64,000 bases of DNA from Mesorhizobium sp. AR02 (GTDB lineage Bacteria > Pseudomonadota > Alphaproteobacteria > Rhizobiales > Rhizobiaceae). Made by a program: the position numbers and the translations under genes. The stretch covers positions 2,356,001 to 2,420,000 of the forward strand of contig NZ_CP080531.1 in assembly GCF_024746835.1 (NCBI RefSeq). The letters are read 5' to 3'. Shown piece after piece: positions 17,172-25,478 of the stretch (position 1 is the first letter of the stretch; each line of letters opens with the position of its first letter). Below the pieces are notes generated by a model, which was not told where the DNA came from, searched no databases, and was given only the letters and a program-made list of their open reading frames with translations.

Positions 17172-19187
17172 ATGAAATTCCTAATCCTGAGGCAGCTGCA
17201 GCACAGTGAATTGGGTATGTTCCATGCCTATCGCCGCAGTGGCCGTGAGGGATCGCGTCAGCGCGCCATCAACTTCGACGGCGAGGTCGTCGATCGAGTG
17301 TTCCCTGTTGCGGAGGATACTGACCGGATCGCCTTAAATCTGCGGTACGACACCGATGAAGGTCCGCTGGCCCTGAACTATTTCCTGAAACGACAGGGAA
17401 AAAACTGGCGGCTTGAGGGCAACTGCCCTGAGGACCAGCTTTACCACTTCGTCGAGCCGGACTGCTTGTTCGCCATGGAGGTGGACGCCGGCGTCCAACC
17501 AGCTGTGGGAGCGTGGGTGGTCTTTCCCCGAGACGATCCTACGGCTTTAGCCATTCTTGCGGATGGCGCTACGTCCGGCTTGGCACGCGCCAGCATGATC
17601 GCCCTCGAAGTGTACGAGGCGCCGCGCATCCACAAGTTTTTGACCCAGGCCCGGCCGGACTTATTTAACGCCCCAAGTTTGCAGGATCTCGATATGACCA
17701 ACACTACTTTCCCACCTGAACCCGTCGAAAGCCCCAAGCCTGCAGGGCGTCGCCTGCCGCCTGGTCCAACACGACTGCCGACTATGCTCAGTGCCTCTGG
17801 CCACAACTTTGTCAGCGCCGTCGCAGACATCATCGACAACGCCATCTCAGCCGACGCGACCGAGATCCAGATCACCTTCGATCCGCCCAACAGTGGCAAC
17901 GGCCGCTGGATGACTATCCGCGATAACGGCCGTGGCATGTCGTCGGAGCAACTGGAAGAGGCGATACGGATTGGCGGAGAAGCTGACTATGACGGCCGGA
18001 GCCTCGGCAAATACGGCTTCGGTCTGAAGGGCGCCTCCTGGTCTCAGGCCCGCAATTTCAAGGTAGTGACGCGCCAGAAGGGTGGGGAAGTCCATCACCT
18101 CGGCTGGGATCAGGATACCATGGTGGACTGGCAGGTCGACGAGAGACCCCTGGAAGACTGGGAAGTCAGAGCTACTGATCCGGGTGAACATGGCACGGTG
18201 GTACTTTGGAAGAATATGAAGGCGCCGACAACGGCGCCGTCGATCAAGGGGGTGTCGCCTCATGTCGCTGAGATCCAGGAACTTAACCGGCATCTGGGCT
18301 TAGTCTTCCACCGCTTCCTGGATGGCGACGCCAAGGGGCGGGCGCCGCTCAAGATATGGATCAACAACATCCCAGTCGAAAGCAACGGGCCGGCCGGCCA
18401 TCCGCTCAGTGAGCGTCATGACCTCAAAACGCTGAAAGTTGAGCATGAAGGCGGCTCGGCGGAGGTGAAGGTTCAGCCAATCGTGCTGCCGTCAGAGGAC
18501 GAACTCCGTAAGCACCATGGGGGTGGATGGCAGGCGGCCACCGACCGCATTGGCTATTGGGGTAGACGCAACGACACTCAGGGATTGTTCCTGTATCGCA
18601 ATGACCGCCTGATCCGCTGGGGCGGTTGGCATGACCTTTGGGCCACTAATGACGAGAAGACCAAGCTAGCGCGGGTTCTCGTCGATTTTGATCCGGCATT
18701 GGACGAAGCCTTTCAGATCAACATTTCCAAGCAGACCGTCCGCCTGCCGGGCTACCTTCAGAGCCGGATCAAGCCGCTGGCGGATACGGTACGCAAGGCC
18801 AGCCAGGCCAAGTACCGCAAGTCTCGACCGACGCCGCCGCCGCGCGCCTTGCCGCTCCAGGTCGGACCGGCGTCCGAACCTGGAGCATTTAGCGAACCAA
18901 GCGGACCAGCGGTACCAGGTGCCTCAACGCCGCCGCCCCAACCTCCAGCGCCCACGCCGCCCATCACGGTGCGCAAAGTAACGACCGGCAAGTTCGCCTG
19001 GAGGATCGCGACAGATCTGAGGGGCAGCCGCAGTCTCCAGATTGGCGACGTAAGTCCGGCCCTCGTCGAATTGGCCAGCGCGCTCGGCACCAGCGATGTG
19101 GGCACAGAGGCGCTAGCAGCGTTCCTGGAGGAGCTTGATCGTCTCGACTTGCAGCAGATGCTAATCGACGACGCAGCTGACGCATGA
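17172..19187 (+). CDS. GHKL (MORC/MutL-like) ATPase of a restriction/defence operon
   Basis: A 671-residue protein. After a 200-residue N-terminal region of unknown fold comes a GHKL ATPase: N-box ADIIDNAISADA (about residue 218), IRDNGRGM (about 250) and GKYGFGLKGAS (about 279). The N-box has Asp where most GHKL ATPases have the catalytic Glu. A proline-rich linker (ASTPPPQPPAPTPP) precedes a short C-terminal domain. Families like this, related to MORC and MutL, occur with Z1 and DUF4420-type genes in restriction-like defence loci, where ATP-driven clamp closure on DNA is the likely role. The ATG at 17172 with GAGGGGG upstream is chosen; the frame also has a TTG at 17103. The stop overlaps the next gene (ATGA). 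Confidence 0.88.
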   Translation: MKFLILRQLQHSELGMFHAYRRSGREGSRQRAINFDGEVVDRVFPVAEDTDRIALNLRYDTDEGPLALNYFLKRQGKNWRLEGNCPEDQLYHFVEPDCLFAMEVDAGVQPAVGAWVVFPRDDPTALAILADGATSGLARASMIALEVYEAPRIHKFLTQARPDLFNAPSLQDLDMTNTTFPPEPVESPKPAGRRLPPGPTRLPTMLSASGHNFVSAVADIIDNAISADATEIQITFDPPNSGNGRWMTIRDNGRGMSSEQLEEAIRIGGEADYDGRSLGKYGFGLKGASWSQARNFKVVTRQKGGEVHHLGWDQDTMVDWQVDERPLEDWEVRATDPGEHGTVVLWKNMKAPTTAPSIKGVSPHVAEIQELNRHLGLVFHRFLDGDAKGRAPLKIWINNIPVESNGPAGHPLSERHDLKTLKVEHEGGSAEVKVQPIVLPSEDELRKHHGGGWQAATDRIGYWGRRNDTQGLFLYRNDRLIRWGGWHDLWATNDEKTKLARVLVDFDPALDEAFQINISKQTVRLPGYLQSRIKPLADTVRKASQAKYRKSRPTPPPRALPLQVGPASEPGAFSEPSGPAVPGASTPPPQPPAPTPPITVRKVTTGKFAWRIATDLRGSRSLQIGDVSPALVELASALGTSDVGTEALAAFLEELDRLDLQQMLIDDAADA

Positions 19188-21532
19188 GCTCGCCGCGCAC
19201 GCAGGAATTGCGCGCAGCGCGCGTCAACTGGACAGATAGTCTTTCCGAGGTTGAGGAAGGGAACTGGACGCGGCTTGAGCACCGGCTCCTCGCCAGCGCA
19301 CGGTGGAGGGCGCCGCAGGTAGCGAGCTTGGCATCGGAGTCGGCACGAGTCCTGAGACATCTGCCAGATCCGCGGCAGGAAGCGCCGTTCCAAGGGCGTG
19401 GGCTGGTGGTAGGATATGTCCAGAGCGGCAAGACCGCGAACTATACAGCTTTGGCGGCGCGCGCCGTCGACGCTGGCTATAGACTGGTAATCGTGCTGTC
19501 AGGCATCCACGACGCCCTACGCAGCCAGACGCAGCTCCGGCTCGAGGACGAGCTCGTCGGGCGCGGCGACCCCGGTGGCCCGGCCTGGACCGTGCTCACG
19601 GGAGAGACGCAGGATTTTAAGGATCCGGGCGCGGAAGTCCTCGACCGAGCCGGCGCGTTCCTGATCGTGGCTAAGAAGAACGTCTCCATACTCCGCCGGA
19701 TAGACGCTTGGCTTGAGGCGGCGGCCGAGAGGCTTGACCGTATGCCGGTCCTGGTTATCGACGATGAGGCCGATCAGGCCTCTATCAATACTCGTGGCAA
19801 CCGCGCGCCCGACCCGTCGCTGGATTCCGATGCTGTTGCCGCCGCCACGGGCTTAGGCCCGACAGCCACTAATTCAATGATTCGCTCAATCCTCGGGCGT
19901 GCATCCCAGGCAGCTTATGTAGCTTATACTGCAACCCCATTCGCCAATATCTTCATTGACCCCGATGCGGTCGACCGGGAGGTCGGCGAGGACCTCTTTC
20001 CCCGGGACTTCGCTCTCCAGCTGCCCAGACCCGAGGGCTACACAGGAACCGAAGAGCTGTTCGGCGTCTCCGCCCAGAGACGCGATGTCTTTCGGCAAGT
20101 CCGCGACGAGGACGTGGGCGAACTTCGCCAGGCGATGACGCGGCGAACGTCCGCGCCAGTGATCGTCGGTCCACAGAACCAACTACTGCCCGATTCCCTG
20201 GCCGAGGCCCTCGTCGCCTTCTGTATCGCCGCAGCCATCCGCGAGGGTCGGCCAAGCCTTCAGGGCAAGCCCCACACCATGCTCGTTCATGTCAGCGTGC
20301 GGGTCGAAGACCAAGCGCGAGTCCGAGCAGCGATTGAGTATCAGTTGAGTTACTGGCTGGAAGCACGCCGCCAGGGCCATAACTTGGCAGACCTGTTCGG
20401 AGAGGTGCTAAAGCAGCACTTCAGTGGCGTCGAGCTACCAGCCGGGCCTTTGGTGACTGTGGAGGCCGCGATAGCGGTAATTGAACGACTGGCAGTCGTC
20501 GAACTGAACAGCGTCACGGGCGAGAATCTCGAATACACCGAAAGGCCTGGTCGTCACATCGTCGCGGTTGGAGGTAACCGCCTGTCGCGCGGCCTGACGC
20601 TGGAGGGTCTGACCATCTCCTACTTCCTGCGAACGGCTTCCATGGCCGACACCCTACTGCAGATGGCGCGCTGGTATGGCTTCCGCTCTGGATATGAGGA
20701 TCTTATCCGAATCTGGACTACAGACGGGATCGCCCAATGGTTCACCGAGTTGGCGCTGGTTGAGGAGTCCTTGCGTGACAGCCTCCATGCCCTCTACAGG
20801 GCCGGTCGCCGGCCATCCGAGATGGCGATTCGCCTGCGCGCTCACAGCGCGCTGCTGCTCACCGCACGCAACAAGTCGGGCATGGCGGACGCGCTGCGTC
20901 AGTCATGGTCGGGTGAACATCCGCAGACGGTGATCTTGCCGCTACACGACCAAGCGCGGCTGAAGGCGAATCGAATCCTGGCGGATCGGCTAATAGCGCT
21001 GTGTGGTCCGGCCCAAGAAATGGCTGGCAGCCGGCTGTTCCGTGACCTGCCTCCAGAGATCGTCTGCGACTTCTTGCGCGCCTATCAGCCGCATCCGGAC
21101 GCTTTCGCGATGCGCGGCGACGAAATCGCCGACTGGATCATGCAGCGGGTGGCCGAAGGAGAACTGGTTGACTGGTCCGTACTCCTGGCCGGCGCCCGCA
21201 GCGCGACTATCAAGGTGGGGGGCGTCGAGACCGGTTTGGTGACCCGACGGCGCACGAGTAGCGAGAGCATTGGCATTCTGATCGATCCAAGACACGAGGG
21301 GGCGGATCTGCCAGGTGGCGCCGATGCCTATCGCCGAGCATCGGGCAACTACGACGCCGATGCCATGCGTTCCGCCAGGCCTTCCACCCAAGGGCTGCTT
21401 ATGATTTACCCGCTGGACCCGTCGATCCTCGACGTCGAAGGCGTGGACGCAGTGATCGCAACCGCGCTGAGTCTTCCCTACACCTCGGATGGGCGCTCTA
21501 GCACCCTCGTTAACCGGGGCGTCGGTGAATGA
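19184..21532 (+). CDS. Z1-domain protein (superfamily II helicase-like ATPase)
   Basis: A 782-residue Z1-domain protein. Walker A VGYVQSGKT lies near residue 75, the Walker B box VIDDEADQA near 190, YTATPFANIF near 245 (motif III-like), and SRGLTLEG with QMARWYGFR near 470-495 match the C-terminal helicase-like motifs. The Z1 family is found with MORC/MutL-like ATPases and DUF4420 nucleases; it is thought to move on or remodel DNA in restriction. Both ends overlap neighbours by four bases (ATGA), so the three genes are translated as a unit, suggesting a complex. The C-terminal 250 residues are of unknown function. Confidence 0.9.
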   Translation: MSSPRTQELRAARVNWTDSLSEVEEGNWTRLEHRLLASARWRAPQVASLASESARVLRHLPDPRQEAPFQGRGLVVGYVQSGKTANYTALAARAVDAGYRLVIVLSGIHDALRSQTQLRLEDELVGRGDPGGPAWTVLTGETQDFKDPGAEVLDRAGAFLIVAKKNVSILRRIDAWLEAAAERLDRMPVLVIDDEADQASINTRGNRAPDPSLDSDAVAAATGLGPTATNSMIRSILGRASQAAYVAYTATPFANIFIDPDAVDREVGEDLFPRDFALQLPRPEGYTGTEELFGVSAQRRDVFRQVRDEDVGELRQAMTRRTSAPVIVGPQNQLLPDSLAEALVAFCIAAAIREGRPSLQGKPHTMLVHVSVRVEDQARVRAAIEYQLSYWLEARRQGHNLADLFGEVLKQHFSGVELPAGPLVTVEAAIAVIERLAVVELNSVTGENLEYTERPGRHIVAVGGNRLSRGLTLEGLTISYFLRTASMADTLLQMARWYGFRSGYEDLIRIWTTDGIAQWFTELALVEESLRDSLHALYRAGRRPSEMAIRLRAHSALLLTARNKSGMADALRQSWSGEHPQTVILPLHDQARLKANRILADRLIALCGPAQEMAGSRLFRDLPPEIVCDFLRAYQPHPDAFAMRGDEIADWIMQRVAEGELVDWSVLLAGARSATIKVGGVETGLVTRRRTSSESIGILIDPRHEGADLPGGADAYRRASGNYDADAMRSARPSTQGLLMIYPLDPSILDVEGVDAVIATALSLPYTSDGRSSTLVNRGVGE

Positions 21533-22509
21533 CGGCGACATTCGTCGAAACCTGGCGGGCTCTCAGGACTACGCGTCCCGTCGGGGAAGATCAGATCCAG
21601 TCCGCCGCTATCGTTCACGACAATGCGGAGACACCACTGCGGCTCGCCATAGACGCCTCCGGCGACCTGCACCTGCTAGCTCCCACCTTGGGACCGCCGC
21701 GACGCCCGGTTCCACCAGACTACAACGGCCTTCGCCTGCGTGAGAGCCGCTTGGACGAGCAAGCCTGCCTCGATCTCTGCTCGCCCGCCGCTAATGAGAA
21801 AATGTTCGCCGCTCTCTGCGACGAACTAGTGGAAGCCATTGTGATTGAGAGGCGTGACCCCTGGGCTGCGGCCATAGCCATAGTGCGCGCCTGGCAGTCC
21901 GCATGGCGACCGCTGCGTCAGCCGATGTCGCGTCCAGTCCAGATAGGTCTGGCTGGTGAACTGCTAGTGCTGCAATCACTCTGGCTGCCCGCTTTGGGAT
22001 CGGAAGCTGTCCACTTGTGGAGCGGACCCGATCGCGAGCGACATGATTTCGTGAGCTTTCGCCTGCACATGGAGGTCAAGGCCACAACGAGGAGTCGGCA
22101 TGAGCACGACATTTCCCGAGTTGACCAGCTAAGGGCGCCCGAAAATCGCCGTCTGCTGTTTGCCTCGATCCAATTGGAGGAGTCGGTGATGGGTGCTCAA
22201 TCTGTTTGTTCCTTGATTGATGGGGTAATGGACGCAATCCGGCATGATCCAGCGGCCGTCGACGGTTTTCTGACTAAGCTCGACAGCCTGGACTGGTCCG
22301 ATGAGATGAGACGCTCGCCAGATTTGGTTCGCTTTCATATCAGGGATGCGCAGATCTTCGAGGTAGACGAGGAATTTCCGCAACTGCCGCCTGATTTCAC
22401 CATGCCAAATGGCGTGCTGGCGATCCGTTACACGATCAGCTTGGCCAACCTGCCTTACCTAGACGTGGGAACGGTCCGAGAGGATATAGCCCAAGCGGTC
22501 GCACCCTAA
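21529..22509 (+). CDS. PD-(D/E)XK nuclease-like protein (DUF4420 type)
   Basis: A 326-residue protein whose central region fits a restriction-endonuclease fold: GELLVLQSLW with Glu near residue 143, Asp in RHDFVSF near 172, and EVKATTR (ExK) near 182-184 as metal/catalytic residues. This matches the DUF4420 family found after Z1 genes. It is the probable DNA-cutting component, with the GHKL and Z1 ATPases as activators. It overlaps the Z1 stop by four bases. In related loci an AIPR-family gene often follows; here the operon ends and 225 bases without any gene lead to tRNA-Arg. Nuclease activity is inferred from motifs. Confidence 0.85.
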   Translation: MTATFVETWRALRTTRPVGEDQIQSAAIVHDNAETPLRLAIDASGDLHLLAPTLGPPRRPVPPDYNGLRLRESRLDEQACLDLCSPAANEKMFAALCDELVEAIVIERRDPWAAAIAIVRAWQSAWRPLRQPMSRPVQIGLAGELLVLQSLWLPALGSEAVHLWSGPDRERHDFVSFRLHMEVKATTRSRHEHDISRVDQLRAPENRRLLFASIQLEESVMGAQSVCSLIDGVMDAIRHDPAAVDGFLTKLDSLDWSDEMRRSPDLVRFHIRDAQIFEVDEEFPQLPPDFTMPNGVLAIRYTISLANLPYLDVGTVREDIAQAVAP

Positions 22510-22734
22510 CGTTGGAACCGCACCTGATCGCGGAAGATCGCCATCCAAACGGGACCTGCCACTTGATTCAAAGTGGGCAATCCCCTGATGCTGAAGGGCG
22601 AAAGTTGAGGGCTAAAGCGCTAAACAGATCGGTTTCGAACCAAAGCAGAATGCCAATTGCCAGTGGGGCCACCGCGCTAAGAGTCGCTTGGCATCAGTGA
22701 TGATCAGCCCAGGTAGTTTTGTTGGAACTCAATT

Positions 22735-22811
<77 letters not shown>

Positions 22812-22966
22812 TTTCCGACAATCCGGAAAACGAACCAGCCGGTGAACCGGCAAGTCACGGCTTCTTAGCGGAAGCTGGGGCGGGCTTCAACGGGCAATTG
22901 GCGATTGTGCAGCGTCCAGTGGGACGGTTGGTCCTCTGACGGGTGCGCTTGTTGGATATGGCGCTC

Positions 22967-23040
22967 CCCCTCTCCGTCTCGGCTTCGCCGAGCCACCTCT
23001 CCCCCACTCCGTGGGGGCGAGGAACCCAAGCTCGCCGGCC
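22967..23040. repeat. GC-rich intergenic palindromic repeat (copy A)
   Basis: Two hairpins follow each other: CTCGGC-TTC-GCCGAG (22978-22992) and CCCCCAC-TCC-GTGGGGG (23001-23017), followed by GCGAGGAACCCAAGCT. The reverse complement of that last part, AGCTTGGGTTCCTCGC, recurs at 25241-25256 in copy B, in opposite orientation. It resembles REP/BIME-like elements of rhizobial genomes and lies just past the end of the DUF1003 gene. Confidence 0.75.
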
Positions 23041-23042
23041 CC

Positions 23043-23972
23043 TCATTCCCCCGCCTCCCCCTTCACCGTCCGCCTTCTCGCGCCGCGCACGGCCCGCTTC
23101 ACCTTCTTCGTACCCGCAAGCTCGTTCATCGCATCCAGCTGCATCTGCTGCATCTCGGCCAGGCGCGTCCATTGGCGGGAGATGAGGTAGTCGAGTTTTT
23201 CGTGCAGGTGGCGCACTTCGAGCTCGGCCTTGAGGTTGACGCGGTATTCGTTGAAGGAGCGCAGGCGGTCTTTCACCTCCTGGCGCTTCTGGCTCATCAT
23301 GATGACCGGCGCCTGGATGGCGGCGATGCAGGAGAGCAGGAGGTTGAGCAGGATGAAGGGATAGGGGTCGAAGGCGCCGCCCATGCCCTCGAACAGATTG
23401 ATGCCGATCCAGACCAGCAGCACGCTGGCAAACGAGATCAGGAACCACCAGCTGCCGCCGAAGGCGGCCATGTTGTCGGAGACGCGGTCGGGGAACGTCC
23501 GGTGCTCCTCGAATTCCTCTTCCGAGTTTTCGGAAATCGTGTCCTGCCTGGCGATCGATTCCACCACCTGGCGGTCGAGCTCGGAGAATTCGCCGTGCTC
23601 CTGCTGCAGCAGCTCCTCCATATAGCGCATGCGGTAGCGGCCGAGCTCCTCGCGGCTGATGCGGGCACCCCTGGGCAGGTCCGGGTGGTCTGCGTGAATG
23701 CGGTCGGCCAGGCTCGGGCGCAGCGTGTCGATGCGCACGAGATCGCGCTTGCGGAATTTGCGGCCCGAGATCGCCGACGGTTTTTTCCTGGGCTTTATCC
23801 GCGATGCGCCGGGGCCTGATGGTTCGGAGTCCGGCACTTCGGGCATGTCGAAATGCTCGTCGGAAACCTCGTGCAGGTCTTCTTGCGTGATCGGCGCCTC
23901 GAAATATTCGCCGCCGCTGTCGTTCTCATTGGCCGCCGCCTTCTGCTCGGACGTTTTGGGGACAGTGCTCAT
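23043..23972 (-). CDS. DUF1003-family inner-membrane protein
   Basis: A 309-residue protein. The N-terminal 170 residues are soluble and charged; then come two membrane segments (WWFLISFASVLLVWIGINL and FILLNLLLSCIAAIQAPVI) and the DUF1003 signature around MMSQKRQEVKDR, followed by a helical, basic C-terminus probably in the cytoplasm. DUF1003 proteins are widespread and of unknown function. The ATG at 23972 begins the protein. The gene is monocistronic, between a palindromic repeat and another palindromic element; codon use is typical of the chromosome. Confidence 0.85.
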   Translation of the reverse strand: MSTVPKTSEQKAAANENDSGGEYFEAPITQEDLHEVSDEHFDMPEVPDSEPSGPGASRIKPRKKPSAISGRKFRKRDLVRIDTLRPSLADRIHADHPDLPRGARISREELGRYRMRYMEELLQQEHGEFSELDRQVVESIARQDTISENSEEEFEEHRTFPDRVSDNMAAFGGSWWFLISFASVLLVWIGINLFEGMGGAFDPYPFILLNLLLSCIAAIQAPVIMMSQKRQEVKDRLRSFNEYRVNLKAELEVRHLHEKLDYLISRQWTRLAEMQQMQLDAMNELAGTKKVKRAVRGARRRTVKGEAGE

Positions 23973-24137
23973 GGTGCGGGCTCCTGCTGTGGCGCTGTAT
24001 ATGAGGATACGCCGAGGTGGCGGGGCATATCCACCGTCGGTTTTCGCAGCCTATGCCATGGCTTCCGGACGATTGCGTGACAGTCTGACAACAATAGCCG
24101 GCTGCGGAGCTTTCGTGGGTTGGCCGAGGCCTCCCTG

Positions 24138-24200
24138 CTTCGTCATCCTCGGGTCTGCGCTGCGTGGCTGCGCTCCTTGCTCCGCCCGTGGATGACGAAG
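24138..24200. repeat. Long-loop palindromic intergenic element
   Basis: CTTCGTCATCC (24138-24148) and GGATGACGAAG (24190-24200) are perfect 11-base inverted arms around a 41-base GC-rich centre. The arms and the TCGGG start of the centre resemble common palindromic intergenic elements of rhizobia. It sits between the DUF1003 gene and the 3' end of the carboxypeptidase gene, and could act as a transcription end for the latter. Confidence 0.6.
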
Positions 24201-24233
24201 AGAAGGATGGCTCCGCTCCTCGCTGTTCACTCC

Positions 24234-25127
24234 TCACTGCTGTTCGGCGAACATCAGCCTGGTCTTGGTGGCATCCATGGTTGGCGACAGGCTGCGCTGG
24301 ATCAGCGCCTCGACGTGGTCGTTGCGCTGGCGGGCTGAGTCGGCGCCCATCACCACCACGATCAGCTGGCGGCCGTCAGCATTGTAGGAGGTGACGATGT
24401 TGAAGCCGGAGGCCCTGATGTAGCCGGTCTTGATGCCGTCGACGCCGCGCACGCGGCCGAGCATGTCGTTGTGGCCGCGCACCAGCCTGCCGCGGAACAT
24501 GAAATCGCTTTCGGAGAAATAGTGGAAGTGCTGGGGAAAGCGCTGGCGCAGCGCCATGCCGAGCACCGCCATGTCGCGCGCCGTGGTCATCTGGCTGTCG
24601 TCGGGCAAGCCGGATGCGTTGCGGAAGGTGGTGCTGGACATGCCGAGCGAGCGCGCCTTGGAGGTCATCATGGCGGCGAACTGGTCCTCCGAGCCGCCGA
24701 GATATTCGCCGACCGCCACCGCAACGTCATTGGCGGATTTGACGACGATGGCGCGGATGGCGGAATCGACATCGATCGTTTCGCCGCGCCGGAAGCGCAT
24801 CTTGGTCGGCGGCTGCGAGGCGGCATGGTCGGAGACCGGGATCTGCGTTTCCTTGGTCACGCGGCCGGACTCCATTGCCTCGAACAGGAGGTAGAGCGTC
24901 ATCATCTTGGTCAGCGAGGCCGGATAGCGCTGCGCCGTCGAATTGACTTCGAACATCTGCTTGCCGGTCCTGACGTCGACGACGATGGCCGCGTATTTCT
25001 GCGGCGGCGCGGGCACGGCGAGCACGGAGTCCGGCGGAGTCGTGGTCGAGCAGCCGGCGACTAGCAGCAACAAGCCGAGGGCGACGAAAACTCTCTGGAG
25101 GAGCGGAAAGGGACGCAGGTTGGACAA
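24234..25127 (-). CDS. D-alanyl-D-alanine carboxypeptidase (penicillin-binding protein 5/6 type)
   Basis: A 297-residue periplasmic serine peptidase with the three hallmark motifs: SLTK (catalytic Ser and Lys, about residue 70), SAN (about 130) and KTG (about 235). It trims the terminal D-Ala of peptidoglycan pentapeptides, limiting cross-links. The N-terminus has a hydrophobic segment and a lipobox-like LLVAGCS, so it is probably a lipoprotein rather than anchored by a C-terminal helix, which also seems absent. Only a TTG at 25127 gives a complete signal sequence, so the start is less certain. Confidence 0.88.
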   Translation of the reverse strand: MSNLRPFPLLQRVFVALGLLLLVAGCSTTTPPDSVLAVPAPPQKYAAIVVDVRTGKQMFEVNSTAQRYPASLTKMMTLYLLFEAMESGRVTKETQIPVSDHAASQPPTKMRFRRGETIDVDSAIRAIVVKSANDVAVAVGEYLGGSEDQFAAMMTSKARSLGMSSTTFRNASGLPDDSQMTTARDMAVLGMALRQRFPQHFHYFSESDFMFRGRLVRGHNDMLGRVRGVDGIKTGYIRASGFNIVTSYNADGRQLIVVVMGADSARQRNDHVEALIQRSLSPTMDATKTRLMFAEQQ

Positions 25128-25239
25128 GGGCAGGACTGTTCTGGCGATGCTGTTGCTGAGATGAGGCGAAGCTAACGTAACGCGGTTGATGCGTCCATTT
25201 GGTTAATGGCGGTCATACAAAGGATTGTCGAGCCTTCGC

Positions 25240-25390
25240 AAGCTTGGGTTCCTCGCCCCACGAAAGTGGGGAGGGTCGATCCGCATAGCGGATCGGGGTG
25301 GGGGACGCCGGCGCCAGACCCCCACCCCGTCGAACGATCTCCGCTTCGCTTCGACCGCTCGCCGACCCTCCCCACAAGGGGGAGGTTGAG
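25240..25390. repeat. GC-rich intergenic palindromic repeat (copy B)
   Basis: This fills most of the gap between the carboxypeptidase and the gene at 25479. It contains CCCCAC-GAAA-GTGGGG (25256-25271), GATCCGC-ATA-GCGGATC, and a long arm pair GGGGTGGGGG / CCCCCACCCC around a GCCGGCGCC centre. Its left part AGCTTGGGTTCCTCGC is the inverse of the right part of copy A at 22967. Such multi-hairpin units are typical of rhizobial intergenic repeats. No other feature was seen in 25128-25478. Confidence 0.75.
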
Positions 25391-25478
25391 GCAAGCTGAT
25401 GCGAAATGCGCGACATCACGCTTGCGCAAGCCGCGCCGAAAGGCTTCTGTTTGCGCCGTCAGATTCGGTGAGCACGCA

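Larger units (their letters stand above)
14888..22509. mobile_element. Putative transferred defence/restriction island next to tRNA-Arg
   Basis: Five genes of restriction or defence type (vsr, cytosine methyltransferase; divergent GHKL ATPase, Z1 protein, PD-(D/E)XK protein) form a compact block between sugar genes and ordinary chromosomal genes. By eye its third codon positions are less GC-rich than its neighbours. The right edge lies 225 bases from the 3' end of tRNA-Arg, a frequent integration target; the left edge is near a broken LacI relic. No integrase, transposase or repeated tRNA fragment was found, so the transfer route is inferred. Confidence 0.5.

Noticed and set aside
22510..22734. 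An AIPR or integrase gene between the island and the tRNA
   Set aside because: The 225 bases contain no open frame of suitable length or motif on either strand.
25206..25478. An N-terminal extension of the gene at 25479
   Set aside because: The extension runs through a palindromic intergenic repeat and shows no protein-like pattern.
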